A stretch of 64,000 nt of DNA, from positions 1-64,000 of the forward strand of contig JAIBAX010000015.1 of assembly GCA_019694955.1 (NCBI GenBank), given 5' to 3'. The position numbers and the translations under genes are program-made. Under the pieces are notes generated by a model that had not been told where the DNA came from, made no database searches, and saw only the letters and a list, made by a program, of their open reading frames with translations. Positions 26,177 through 34,719 of this stretch are shown piece after piece. Each line of letters starts with the position of its first letter. Within the stretch, counting starts at the first letter, position 1. Origin of the DNA: Chitinophagales bacterium. Its GTDB lineage: Bacteria; Bacteroidota; Bacteroidia; Chitinophagales; JADIYW01.

Positions 26177-26698
26177 TTAAAATCGGAACATGGGTACTGG
26201 CTTCAAAGGATGACTTATCAGGTTGCTAAAAAATAACTTTGTCAATAGCCAATGAAATCCTTTTGCCGGGAACAATTGGTAGGTTTCCCGAATAAATGAA
26301 TGTTCCAACCCAAAGGAAATAATACCCAAACTCAAATCTATGTTATCTGCTTTTTTATAGGCTTCAACTAATGGATGTCCGTTTTTTGACACCTGATGAT
26401 GGTTTAGGATGATTTCTGCCAATAATACTGTATCTATTTTAATATGATTTTTTTTCACAAACGCTTGCGCCAAATCATTAGAAGGTGCCAAATAATCCAA
26501 TGTTTTATGCGTCCAAATGCCGATATCATGAAACGCTAAGGCAACTTGTAACAACACAGGGTCATAAGGATCTGTATATATTTTTCTAAAAAAAGTATAT
26601 ACCCTGTTGATGTGATTCTTATAGGCATCATAGTCCTTGCCTAATTCCTTCTGATGGACTTCAAGAATACTTTTTGTAAGTGCTAATTCTTCTATCAT
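26177..26698 (-). CDS. HD-domain phosphohydrolase
   Basis: A 173-residue single-domain HD protein. The metal-binding signature is visible as H29, H57-D58 in ALAFHDIGIW, a histidine pair in ILNHHQVS and the aspartate in KKADNIDLS. HD enzymes of this size hydrolyse nucleotides or other phosphate esters; no specific substrate is suggested. It overlaps the EEP gene upstream by four bases (stop and start interlocked), so translation is coupled and the two products probably act in one process. Confidence 0.75.
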   Translation of the reverse strand: MIEELALTKSILEVHQKELGKDYDAYKNHINRVYTFFRKIYTDPYDPVLLQVALAFHDIGIWTHKTLDYLAPSNDLAQAFVKKNHIKIDTVLLAEIILNHHQVSKNGHPLVEAYKKADNIDLSLGIISFGLEHSFIRETYQLFPAKGFHWLLTKLFFSNLISHPLKPVPMFRF

Positions 26699-27768
26699 CT
26701 GAGTTTGAATTGTAACATAACAGGTTGGTGGTCGGAATTTTTGAATTGTAAATCAATGCCTTTAATGGTTTCGACTTTAATATTTGGCGAAACCAAAAAG
26801 AAATCGATAACGGTCGTATATGTTTTTCCCGGTTCATAAGCCGTTTTTACCTTCCGGTTGGTTGTAACAGTAGAATCATATGCAAATGTCCACGTTTCCG
26901 GCATCCAATCTTTTGGAATATTGGATTGCTCATATGCTGCTTCGGCTTTGGTCATCTTAGTATAAGGGTCGTAATCGGGCGGACATTGATTCCAGTCGCC
27001 ACCAACAACTATATAATTGCCTTTTTTGTATTCTTCCAAAAGCACCGTTTTCATATAATTCATTTCAGCAGCTTTCAATTCTCCCGTATTGTCATAAGCA
27101 GATAAATGGTGGTTGATAACGACTAATTCCTTGCCATTTTGTAATGGATAGCGTTGCAAAAGCATGCATCTGTCCAGCATAAATAACCTTACCGGCCACG
27201 GGAATTTCGAAGAAAACTGATGCCTTGTGTTCTCTGTTGGGTCAAATTTTGAAAAAGTAATAATGCCCGAATTAACCCTTCCCATTGGTTCGGTATATGG
27301 TTTAGGAACATATTTTACCTTGTAATTATAGGCTAAAGAAGCATTAAACCCGACTTGATTCATTTGCTCGGAAAACTGTTCCGCTTGCTTTAAGCCATAA
27401 GAGCGTTTTGAGTCAACATCTACTTCTTGCAGAAAAATAAAATCGGCATCCTTCCAAGTGCTGACTGTCTCGCTAGCACCTTTGAAGTATTTGTCGACAA
27501 AATCTTTCTTAGGACGTACCATATCGCCACCATCATAGAAAAAGTTACATTCAGCCCCTAAACCGCAATAGCCAATATTCCAATTATAAATGGTGAAAAC
27601 TGAATCCGTAATATTGTTTTTATTTCCCTTCCCTGTTGTTTCAATAGTGATTTTTTCTTCAGGCTTCCAGTCGGTTAGGGTGGCAAAAATAATTACACCA
27701 ATCACATATAATGCTGCCAAAGCAACCAGTATTAAAGGAATTTTTAGTAATAAACTCATTTTTTTCAT
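26695..27768 (-). CDS. Membrane-anchored endonuclease/exonuclease/phosphatase (EEP) family protein
   Basis: A 357-residue protein with an N-terminal membrane anchor at about residues 7-30 and an EEP (DNase I/inositol-phosphatase-like) catalytic domain facing outward. Catalytic landmarks are YNWNIGY at about 61-67, E115 in FLQEVDVD, VNSGI, NHHLSAYDN, GGDWNQCP and the final SDHQPVML with D346 and H347. Family members cut nucleic acids, phosphoinositides or sphingolipids, and the export signal makes extracellular phosphate or lipid cleavage most likely. It is first in an operon with the HD gene. Confidence 0.8.
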   Translation of the reverse strand: MKKMSLLLKIPLILVALAALYVIGVIIFATLTDWKPEEKITIETTGKGNKNNITDSVFTIYNWNIGYCGLGAECNFFYDGGDMVRPKKDFVDKYFKGASETVSTWKDADFIFLQEVDVDSKRSYGLKQAEQFSEQMNQVGFNASLAYNYKVKYVPKPYTEPMGRVNSGIITFSKFDPTENTRHQFSSKFPWPVRLFMLDRCMLLQRYPLQNGKELVVINHHLSAYDNTGELKAAEMNYMKTVLLEEYKKGNYIVVGGDWNQCPPDYDPYTKMTKAEAAYEQSNIPKDWMPETWTFAYDSTVTTNRKVKTAYEPGKTYTTVIDFFLVSPNIKVETIKGIDLQFKNSDHQPVMLQFKLR

Positions 27769-27812
27769 GTTGTTGTTTTTAAGACGCCTATAGCATTGTT
27801 GCCCTTAAAATA

Positions 27813-27820
27813 CAAATATA
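27813..27820 (-). promoter_or_regulatory. Candidate -7 box (TATATTTG on minus) of the EEP/HD operon
   Basis: Exact TAnnTTTG on the minus strand 44 bases before the ATG at 27768. A TTG at 27838-27840, inside the large palindrome, lies 17 bases upstream as a possible -33 element. Confidence 0.4.
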
Positions 27821-27832
27821 AAGTATAATATT

Positions 27833-27879
27833 CAAAACAACCCTCGAGGTTGAATTTTTCAACCTCGAGGGTTGTTTTG
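27833..27879. repeat. Large perfect palindrome: two CTCGAG repeats head to head (21-bp arms, 5-base loop)
   Basis: Left arm 27833-27853 and right arm 27859-27879 are perfect inverted copies; the loop is ATTTT. Each arm contains one CAACCTCGAGGGTTG unit. It sits centrally between two divergent genes and could form a cruciform in DNA. Confidence 0.95.
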
Positions 27880-27907
27880 GATATGGACATTTTCATCTGT
27901 ATATTTA
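27876..27907 (+). promoter_or_regulatory. Candidate promoter for the alpha/beta hydrolase gene
   Basis: TTTG at 27876-27879 and TATATTTA at 27900-27907 are separated by 20 bases, the normal Bacteroidota -33/-7 spacing; the -7 box differs from consensus only at its last base. The -33 box is the end of the right arm of the palindrome. The ATG follows 20 bases later at 27928. Confidence 0.45.
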
Positions 27908-27927
27908 CAGGCAAAAGTAATTTAATT

Positions 27928-28761
27928 ATGAAGCACCACGAGTTGACATGGAATACCTTTGATGGAATAAAGATTTTTGGACAGTATTGGACGCCAGATG
28001 CGCAAGATGCAAAAGCCGTCGTTTGTCTGGTTCATGGCATGGGCGAACATAGCAGCAGATACGAACATGTCGCTCAATACCTTACCGATAATGGATTTGT
28101 ATTATTGGCAATGGATTTGCGCGGGCATGGACATTCCAAGGGAAACCGCGGACATACGCCCAGTTATGAAGCATTGCTGAATGATGTTGAAAAGCTTCTG
28201 GACGAAGCCGATGAACTGTTTCCGGGCAAGAAAAAGTTTCTTTATGGACACAGCATGGGCGGTGGGTTAGTAGGCAATTTTATCCTTAAACGGAAAAGAA
28301 CGATTGCCGGCGCCATTTTGAGTTCTCCATACTTTAAACTTTCCTTTGAACCGCCAAAGGTAAAAATTATGGCGGGAAAACTATTTGAAAACCTTTTACC
28401 AACGTTAAGCCTACCAACAGGGCTGGATGCCAACCATATTTCACATGATGCAGAAGTGGTCAATAAATATAAAAATGATCCTTTGGTGCATGATAAAATA
28501 TCAGCAAAAATGGGCATGGCCATCATAGATAATGGACAATGGGCAATAGATCATGCTGCTTCACTTTCTGTTCCAACACTCATTTATCACGGAAGTGGAG
28601 ATCAACTTACGTCTCATGATGGAAGTAAGGAATTTGCACAGAATGCCGGAAAGAATGCACGTTTTGTGAGCCTCAAAGATTTATATCACGAAACCCATAA
28701 CGAGGTCGAAAAAGAGCAAGTATTTAAAATGATTGTTGACTTTTGCAATGGATTGCTGTAG
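27928..28761 (+). CDS. Alpha/beta hydrolase, monoacylglycerol-lipase-like
   Basis: A 277-residue cytoplasmic serine hydrolase of the Hydrolase_4 / lysophospholipase type. The oxyanion-hole motif VHGMGEHSSRY is at about 35-45, the nucleophile is S109 in YGHSMGGG, the aspartate is in YHGSGDQLTSHDGS, and the histidine is in YHETHNEVEK. The ATG at 27928 is chosen because the 26 residues upstream in the open frame would translate the palindromic repeat and promoter. Likely substrates are monoacylglycerols or lysophospholipids. The helicase-nuclease gene starts 41 bases downstream but is probably unrelated in function. Confidence 0.8.
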   Translation: MKHHELTWNTFDGIKIFGQYWTPDAQDAKAVVCLVHGMGEHSSRYEHVAQYLTDNGFVLLAMDLRGHGHSKGNRGHTPSYEALLNDVEKLLDEADELFPGKKKFLYGHSMGGGLVGNFILKRKRTIAGAILSSPYFKLSFEPPKVKIMAGKLFENLLPTLSLPTGLDANHISHDAEVVNKYKNDPLVHDKISAKMGMAIIDNGQWAIDHAASLSVPTLIYHGSGDQLTSHDGSKEFAQNAGKNARFVSLKDLYHETHNEVEKEQVFKMIVDFCNGLL

Positions 28762-28802
28762 CCTTTACTTTTTTAACTCATTGAAAATAAAGGATAACTT
28801 TC

Positions 28803-31800
28803 ATGACCATTACACAAGCTTTCTTAGATAAGCTCCTCAAAAAATTAAAAACAGGCGACGCCCGTGGTATCCATCTAAATGCCTTGCCGGGAAACTATGC
28901 GCGATTGGATTTGTATGATTTGGTGAATGTTGAACAAAGCATGCATCTGAAATTTTTGCAAGAATTACTAACAAAACATAGCTTTTCCTTTCAAATTACC
29001 ATAGATCCTAAGCTCACTAAAAATAAAACGAAAGAAGAAGCCGATTTAATCAATAAAATTGTCAAACGCCTCAATTTTATGTACTACCAGGAACGTGATA
29101 TGTTTCAGGAAGAAGGTACTAAAACTTTCGCTTTCGGTTATCCGCTTTTGGTAAAGAGAGATCCTGTTAACCCTAAAAAAGTGTTGAAAGCACCCATTCT
29201 AATTTGGTATTTGGAATTAGAGAAAGATAGTCAACGGAATAATACATGGAAAATATCCAGAAATGAAGATCATCCGGTTATCCTCAATGAGTCCTTACAA
29301 ACACATCTTGAAACAACAGAAAAGTTGAAGATAGACGATTTAGAAACATTTCTTGAAGATGGCATTATTGACGAACAAGAATTGGTAAAACTCACACATG
29401 GATTGCTGGAGAAATTCTCAGTCACCATAGATGAAAGTGAAGTACTGAAAGTATTGCCAAGTTCTAATAAAGAAGGGTTAGATAAACTTACTGGTGACGC
29501 ACCGTGGATTCGTTGGTCAGGGGTGTTTGGTTTGTATAAAGCCCAAAAGCAAAGCATTATTCGGGATATTGAACAGTTTGCTGAACAGGGTATTGTAGAC
29601 GAAGCAGCAACCTTTAGCAGCTATCAAAAGGATACGGTAACGCCCGTCGCTTTGGATCCGAGTCAGGAGAAGGTGCTACTCACCTTACAGGAAAAGCAGA
29701 AAATCATCATTCAAGGCCCTCCCGGAACCGGAAAAAGTCAGACTTTAACGGGTATTATTACCAACGCACTGCTCAATGGTGCTACGTGTTTAGTAGTGGG
29801 AGAGAAGCGTACTGCTATGGAAGTGATATACAATCACCTCCGCAATATGGGACTAGGAGATTTGTCGATACTCATTGAAGACATCAATGCCAACAGAAAG
29901 CCTATCGTTGAACGTATTCGCAACTTAGTAGAAGGAGAACCGCCCGCTAAGGCTGTGTTTAAGAAACTAGAATATGATGAACTAAAGCAGAAGTATGAGA
30001 AGCTGCGAAAGGATGCCAATAATAGACTTTTGCTGGTAGAACAGCCTTTTTTTGGCGATTATAACTACCTCGAAATGGTGGCTGCCTTAAACATGGATTT
30101 GCATGCCTATGCCGATGAAGCATTTTCTCAAGAACACAAAAGCCTTCCCTTTTCTTATGATTATGAAGAGTATGCACATACTAAGGAAAAAATAGACGAC
30201 CTGCAACTGTTGTATAAGCGCTCTCCACAGCATACCCAAATTTTTAGGAAAATTCCGGATCATAAATATTCGTTGGAAGCAGTACCGGAAAAAGTATTCG
30301 AAGGTATTGAAGATACACAGCTTGCCGTTGAAAAGCTAAAAGAAAACATACAAAATAATATCCAAACGTACGGCCAGGACTTTAATGCTTTGGGTGGTTT
30401 TACACAAGCCAAAGGTGCCATACTTGGTTTGTTTGGCGGTAAGCATAAGCAGATTAAGCAGCAAAAAGAACAATGCCAGAACGATTACGCCAAATTGAAA
30501 CTGATATTGGAAAGTGAGGGATATGCACAGAACTTACCGGATATTCATACAACGGCAAGTTTTGCTCAAATCATACCACATTTGGAGCAGGTACTGTATC
30601 ATCTAACACCTGTGCTACAATTGCGTGCAGCATTTCTCGACTTCTATCCATATGCAGCTTATTTGGAAAGCCAAACATCTGCCATCAAAATTATTTGTAA
30701 GCAATCATTTGAGCAACAAAACTATCCTGCGTGGGCAGAGACGTTTCAGGCATTTTATTGGCGCAAAGTCATTGAAACATTCAGTCAACGCTTTCAATTC
30801 GATGGCTTTACGCAGAATGTTTTAGATGAATTGTCGGATATTGAGCAGAAATTTAAAGCCTTGATTCCCAAGAAAATTCTCTTTGACTGGGAGCAGAAAA
30901 GAAATACACTATTGGCAAGTCGTGACATTTCTAAGATAAAACAACTCTATAACTATAGGAAAAACAAGCAGTTTGAAACACGTAATTCATTGCGGAAAAT
31001 AATTTTTTCAGACTTCGATTTATTTGTTCACACATTTCCGGTAGTGATGGTCAGTCCGGTTGTAGGTGCTTCTATTTTACCGCTAAAGGCAGGGTTATTT
31101 GATATTGTATTGATGGATGAGGCCAGTCAATTGCGTGTAGAAGATACTTTTACAGCACTTTTACGGGGAAAGACGAAGATTATTTCCGGTGATAAGCACC
31201 AAATGCCACCATCTAGTTATTTTGCTGCAACACCTGTATTTTTGGCAGCAAGTGAAGAAGCTGAAGAAGAAACTGAACAGGCAGATTTTTTGGCAGATAG
31301 CGAATCGTTATTAGAGTTTGCCAGCGATAGTGATTATAATTTCACCTACTTGGATTTCCATTATCGCTCCCAACATCCAGATTTGATTAATTTCTCCAAT
31401 GCTGCATTCTATAATTCAAGATTAGTACCCATGCCGGAAAAGGAGGATTATATTCCTATTCAATTGTTTCAAGTGAACGGTATGTATAATAAAGATGGTA
31501 TAAATACCACTGAAGCGGAAGCCATCGTTAAGTACCTGTTTAGCGAAATGGAGGCTGAAGAGGGTGTTTTTCCTTCTGTGGGTGTTGCCACTCTTAATCT
31601 TCACCAGCGCAATTATATTTGGGAGCTGATTATGGAGAAATCATATGAAAGCAAGGAAACGGCGCAACAGTTGGAAGCATTGATAGATGCAGGGCTATTT
31701 GTCAAAAACCTTGAAAATATTCAAGGAGATGAGCGAGATTATATTCTGATGAGCACTACTTTTGGTCCGGATAAAGAAGGTAAATTCAGGCAGCAAATTG

Positions 31801-32396
31801 GCCCATTGGCACAGACTAAAGGATATCAATTGCTCAATGTTATCATTACAAGAGCAAAAAAAGCCATTCAAATATATACATCCATTCCTGAACAAGTGTA
31901 TATGAACTTTCACGATGAAGTGAAGGAGAAGGGCAATACTGGGAAAGGGATTTTTTATGCTTATTTGGCGTATGCAAAAACTATTTCCGAGACCAATATT
32001 ACATTGAGAGATAACCTTATCAATACGATTAAATTGCAGGATAGTGAACGCAATGTCATGAATAGTTCCACCTCCGAGCGCTTTAAAGATATGTTGTGGG
32101 TGCTATTGAAAAATAGTTTAGAGCCTACCTATGCCGTTGAAAAGGATGCACATTTTGGTGGTATTGTTTTAGATATAGCCATTTATGATGCCGCACATAA
32201 TTTGGTGCTTGTTCTGGAAACAGAAGGTAAGCATGGTTATTTTGGTCATGCAGCTTATAGAAGTGCGTTGTATAAGTCGGGATTATTATCGAAGTATGAA
32301 GTTCCGCTTTTGTATATGTGGAGTTGGTACTGGTTGCACGAACCGCAGAAGCAAATTGAGAAAATACAGGTGTTTCTTCGGCAGTTGGCGTCATAA
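28803..32396 (+). CDS. SF1 helicase fused to a C-terminal PD-(D/E)XK (Vsr-like) nuclease; probable defence protein
   Basis: A 1197-residue protein. Walker A GPPGTGKS is at 305-312 and the DEAD-like Walker B MDEASQ has D772-E773, separated by a long helical insertion of over 400 residues. Later SF1 motifs are visible: SGDKHQMPP, YLDFHYRSQHPDLI, and NVIITRAKKAIQIYTS near residue 1020. The last 110 residues look like a Vsr/DUF559-type nuclease: SERFKDMLWVLL, D1124 in LDIAIYD, E1139-x-E1141-x-K1143 in LETEGK, and a closing MWSWYWL. The plan recalls single-protein DUF4011-helicase-Vsr (Hhe) phage-defence proteins, but this one is shorter and I cannot confirm an N-terminal DUF4011. A toxin-antitoxin pair follows, supporting a small defence cluster. 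DNA repair is the alternative. Confidence 0.75.
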   Translation: MTITQAFLDKLLKKLKTGDARGIHLNALPGNYARLDLYDLVNVEQSMHLKFLQELLTKHSFSFQITIDPKLTKNKTKEEADLINKIVKRLNFMYYQERDMFQEEGTKTFAFGYPLLVKRDPVNPKKVLKAPILIWYLELEKDSQRNNTWKISRNEDHPVILNESLQTHLETTEKLKIDDLETFLEDGIIDEQELVKLTHGLLEKFSVTIDESEVLKVLPSSNKEGLDKLTGDAPWIRWSGVFGLYKAQKQSIIRDIEQFAEQGIVDEAATFSSYQKDTVTPVALDPSQEKVLLTLQEKQKIIIQGPPGTGKSQTLTGIITNALLNGATCLVVGEKRTAMEVIYNHLRNMGLGDLSILIEDINANRKPIVERIRNLVEGEPPAKAVFKKLEYDELKQKYEKLRKDANNRLLLVEQPFFGDYNYLEMVAALNMDLHAYADEAFSQEHKSLPFSYDYEEYAHTKEKIDDLQLLYKRSPQHTQIFRKIPDHKYSLEAVPEKVFEGIEDTQLAVEKLKENIQNNIQTYGQDFNALGGFTQAKGAILGLFGGKHKQIKQQKEQCQNDYAKLKLILESEGYAQNLPDIHTTASFAQIIPHLEQVLYHLTPVLQLRAAFLDFYPYAAYLESQTSAIKIICKQSFEQQNYPAWAETFQAFYWRKVIETFSQRFQFDGFTQNVLDELSDIEQKFKALIPKKILFDWEQKRNTLLASRDISKIKQLYNYRKNKQFETRNSLRKIIFSDFDLFVHTFPVVMVSPVVGASILPLKAGLFDIVLMDEASQLRVEDTFTALLRGKTKIISGDKHQMPPSSYFAATPVFLAASEEAEEETEQADFLADSESLLEFASDSDYNFTYLDFHYRSQHPDLINFSNAAFYNSRLVPMPEKEDYIPIQLFQVNGMYNKDGINTTEAEAIVKYLFSEMEAEEGVFPSVGVATLNLHQRNYIWELIMEKSYESKETAQQLEALIDAGLFVKNLENIQGDERDYILMSTTFGPDKEGKFRQQIGPLAQTKGYQLLNVIITRAKKAIQIYTSIPEQVYMNFHDEVKEKGNTGKGIFYAYLAYAKTISETNITLRDNLINTIKLQDSERNVMNSSTSERFKDMLWVLLKNSLEPTYAVEKDAHFGGIVLDIAIYDAAHNLVLVLETEGKHGYFGHAAYRSALYKSGLLSKYEVPLLYMWSWYWLHEPQKQIEKIQVFLRQLAS

Positions 32397-32484
32397 TAGG
32401 TGTAGTCTGTCTATTTGTCTATTCTATTCACCTACCGTTAGGGAATTTTTTAAAGCGAAGACCAGTTTTTTCAAAGTTTTTCTT

Positions 32485-32492
32485 TAGATTTG
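32485..32492 (+). promoter_or_regulatory. -7 box (TAGATTTG) of the toxin-antitoxin operon
   Basis: Exact TAnnTTTG match 13 bases before the antitoxin ATG at 32506, with a T-rich stretch (TTTTTTC at 32465-32471) at the position of a -33 element. Confidence 0.45.
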
Positions 32493-32505
32493 GTAAAAAA
32501 ATGTC

Positions 32506-32742
32506 ATGTCAACGGTAGAATTACAAAATCAATTGATTAGTAAAATTCAAATTACTATGGATGAAGATATTCTAGAGAATGTTCTTAGATTTCTTGAGTT
32601 TGAGACAAGTAAAGATGAAGTATATGCGTTTAATGAAGCGGAAGAACAGGCCATTGAAAAGGCTAGACAACAAGTTAAAAATGGACAATTTTATTCTGAC
32701 GAAGAACTAGTTAAACTAACGGAAAAATGGCTAAAAGGATAG
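32506..32742 (+). CDS. Antitoxin of a RelE/ParE-type toxin-antitoxin system
   Basis: A 78-residue acidic, helical protein directly upstream of and overlapping a RelE/ParE toxin gene by 16 bases, the classic antitoxin position. Its C-terminal part (AIEKARQQVKNGQFYSDEELVKLTEKWLKG) matches the toxin-wrapping tail common in Bacteroidota antitoxins of this kind. The N-terminal half would be the dimerisation or DNA-binding part, but no classic ribbon-helix-helix or HTH is obvious. It probably autoregulates the operon together with the toxin. Confidence 0.75.
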   Translation: MSTVELQNQLISKIQITMDEDILENVLRFLEFETSKDEVYAFNEAEEQAIEKARQQVKNGQFYSDEELVKLTEKWLKG

Positions 32743-33038
32743 TTTGGTCTGAAGACGCCTATCAAGATATGGTACAAATTTTTTCCTATTGGAACAATCG
32801 AAATAAATCTAATCTTTATAGTCGGAAATTAAATAAGTTGTTCAGAGACACATTAAAGTCAATTTTAAAAAACCCTGCAATTGGTAGGAATACCAATGTT
32901 GAAAATGTCAAAAGAATAATAGCGAGAGATTATTTTATTATATATGAAGAAAGTGAATCAAGTCTTACTGTGCTTAGAATTTGGGATACCCGACAAAATC
33001 CCAATAAACTTAAATACGGTGTTGCCAATGACTATTGA
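32727..33038 (+). CDS. RelE/ParE family toxin
   Basis: A 103-residue basic protein with the RelE/ParE fold pattern: AKRIVWSEDAYQDMVQIFSYW at the start (helix pair), KNPAIGRNT in the middle, and RDYFIIYEE and LTVLRIWDTRQNP at the end, where strands carry the active-site basic residues. ParE members poison gyrase and RelE members cleave mRNA on ribosomes; the sequence does not separate these with certainty. It overlaps the antitoxin gene by 16 bases and ends two bases before the convergent START gene. Confidence 0.85.
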   Translation: MAKRIVWSEDAYQDMVQIFSYWNNRNKSNLYSRKLNKLFRDTLKSILKNPAIGRNTNVENVKRIIARDYFIIYEESESSLTVLRIWDTRQNPNKLKYGVANDY

Positions 33039-33039
33039 T

Positions 33040-33642
33040 CTACTTTACCAAAGCCATCAGTTTCTCCAACATAGTAAAAGGAGCATCGACAGCAGAAGTA
33101 TTTGCCATAGAATCTGATACATTTCCGCCTGGAGAGCTATATGCTTGATGGGTAACTTTTACCTTGCCACCTTCCATAGGTTCAAACTTCCAATAGCCCT
33201 TCATTTTTGGAACACGTACTAGTCCATCTACTTTTGGTACCAAATCGGCAGCACCTTCTAATTCGATGGTAACGGCACCTTTAGCATCCGGCGCACCAAT
33301 TTTATAATGTGTAACTACATCTCTATCACTCACCAATGGCACCGAAATAATCATATAGGTATAAAAATCATTATCGCTGATTTTTTTGGTCATTTTTACA
33401 GAACCTGCTTTTGCCTTATAGATGAATTTGTCGTGTTTAGTAATATCTTTAAAAAGAGCCACAAGTTTAGGGATAGTAGTGGTCATTACAACAGTACCTT
33501 TGTATTCCTTTAATTTGGAATCTGTCATTTTTCGGGTGTAAATGGTAATGCCCTTTTCGCTTTTTTCTTGCTTCCATTCTGTTTGAGACCAAGATTGTGC
33601 GATAAACATCACAGAAAATAATAAAGTCGTTAAAAATTTCAT
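33040..33642 (-). CDS. Secreted START-domain lipid-binding protein
   Basis: A 200-residue protein with a signal peptide (MKFLTTLLFSVMFIAQSWS-QT). The mature part is a START/SRPBCC domain: EKGITIYTRK near the start, VALFKDITKHDKFIYKAK, YTYMIISVPLVSDRDVV and KGYWKFEPMEGGKVKVTHQAY. START domains hold a hydrophobic ligand such as a sterol or lipid; in Bacteroidota they are exported and of unknown function. ATG 33642 is preferred over TTG 33648. The gene is monocistronic and ends at the toxin gene. Confidence 0.8.
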   Translation of the reverse strand: MKFLTTLLFSVMFIAQSWSQTEWKQEKSEKGITIYTRKMTDSKLKEYKGTVVMTTTIPKLVALFKDITKHDKFIYKAKAGSVKMTKKISDNDFYTYMIISVPLVSDRDVVTHYKIGAPDAKGAVTIELEGAADLVPKVDGLVRVPKMKGYWKFEPMEGGKVKVTHQAYSSPGGNVSDSMANTSAVDAPFTMLEKLMALVK

Positions 33643-33738
33643 ATTCAAGTTTAATGTTGTAAAACCAAAAAGTGTGCCTCTTTTAACTACAAAATTCTAA
33701 AGTTTTCTTAAATTATTGCAATTATGTTCAGATAAAAT

Positions 33739-33746
33739 TATCTTTG
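33739..33746 (+). promoter_or_regulatory. -7 box (TATCTTTG) of the PDZ-T9SS gene
   Basis: Exact TAnnTTTG ending 19 bases before the ATG at 33766. It argues for that ATG over the in-frame TTG at 33757. Confidence 0.45.
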
Positions 33747-33765
33747 ACATTATAAATTGTGGAAA

Positions 33766-34719
33766 ATGAGGGTTTTAAATTGTTTTAAATTTTTACTAGC
33801 GGTAACTATTTTCTTAGTTTTTTCTTCAGTTTATGCTGGAGAGCCGGGTTATTTGGGCATTTCAATTAAGGATTTTTCCTTGGATAATAATGGAAATCCT
33901 GTTGCCGGTGTTCAAGTGGTCAATATTTTCGATGATGGCGCAGCTAAAAACACAGCTTTGAAGGAAAACGATATCATCACACATATTAATGGATTAACAG
34001 TACACAAAAGAGAAACAGTTTTAGCCGAATTGGCTAAACTACAGTGGGGGGATGAAGTAGAACTTGTCTATTTCAGAGAAGGGGGTTATTATACGATAAA
34101 GTTTAACCTTGGCTACAAGAAAATTACCAAGACATATAACATGTCAAAAATGAAAGACAACGGTAAGGAAATATGGCAATTCAAAGATGATAATACCTTG
34201 CTAACATTAGATGAAGCGGGGAATGCGGTTGAGATCTCCAGAAAAACGGCTGATAATACCACTGAATCTATTGATTTAACGCAAGTTGGCACAGCAGAGT
34301 TACCTCAGTATTTCCTCGATTATTCCGATAAAAAGCAAGCTGTAGATATTGTCAAAATCAAACAGACCGAAAGTGGTTCAAAAGCGAATGAAGTAGTGTT
34401 TATCAAGACGGTAAAAGAATCCGGAACGCCTACACAAACACAACAAGAAACCGAACTGAACCTTAATAATTTTTCTATATCACCTAACCCAACGATAGAT
34501 GGGAGTTTTAACTTGGGCTTGCAAAGTACCCAAAAGGCAACTGCTACCATTCAGATTTTTGATATTACTGGAAAAATCGTGTGGTCAAAGCAAAATGTGT
34601 CTATAGAAGATGCTTACAGCGAAAAAGTAGATCTCGGAAAGAATATCGCCAAAGGCACATATCTGATTCAAGTAGTGCAAGGAGGAAAAAAAGCTACTAA
34701 GAAGTTGTTGGTGCAGTGA
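33766..34719 (+). CDS. PDZ-domain protein with type A T9SS sorting domain
   Basis: A 317-residue secreted protein: signal peptide 1-24 (FSSVYA-GEPG), a PDZ domain at about 25-105 (GYLGISIKDF as carboxylate-binding loop, NDIITHINGLTVHKRE, GDEVELVYFREG), a linker rich in charged residues, and a T9SS type A tail from about residue 240 (FSISPNPTIDGSFNL, TIQIFDITGKIVW, KGTYLIQVVQGG). A PDZ domain without a protease domain suggests binding of C-termini of other exported proteins. Its stop directly abuts the fic stop on the other strand. Confidence 0.82.
   Translation: MRVLNCFKFLLAVTIFLVFSSVYAGEPGYLGISIKDFSLDNNGNPVAGVQVVNIFDDGAAKNTALKENDIITHINGLTVHKRETVLAELAKLQWGDEVELVYFREGGYYTIKFNLGYKKITKTYNMSKMKDNGKEIWQFKDDNTLLTLDEAGNAVEISRKTADNTTESIDLTQVGTAELPQYFLDYSDKKQAVDIVKIKQTESGSKANEVVFIKTVKESGTPTQTQQETELNLNNFSISPNPTIDGSFNLGLQSTQKATATIQIFDITGKIVWSKQNVSIEDAYSEKVDLGKNIAKGTYLIQVVQGGKKATKKLLVQ

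Noticed and set aside
28803-32396. Assignment of the helicase-nuclease as UvrD/RecB or a restriction subunit
   Set aside because: The motifs fit a DNA2/Upf1-like SF1 helicase, and no methylase, RecC/AddA partner or specificity subunit is nearby.
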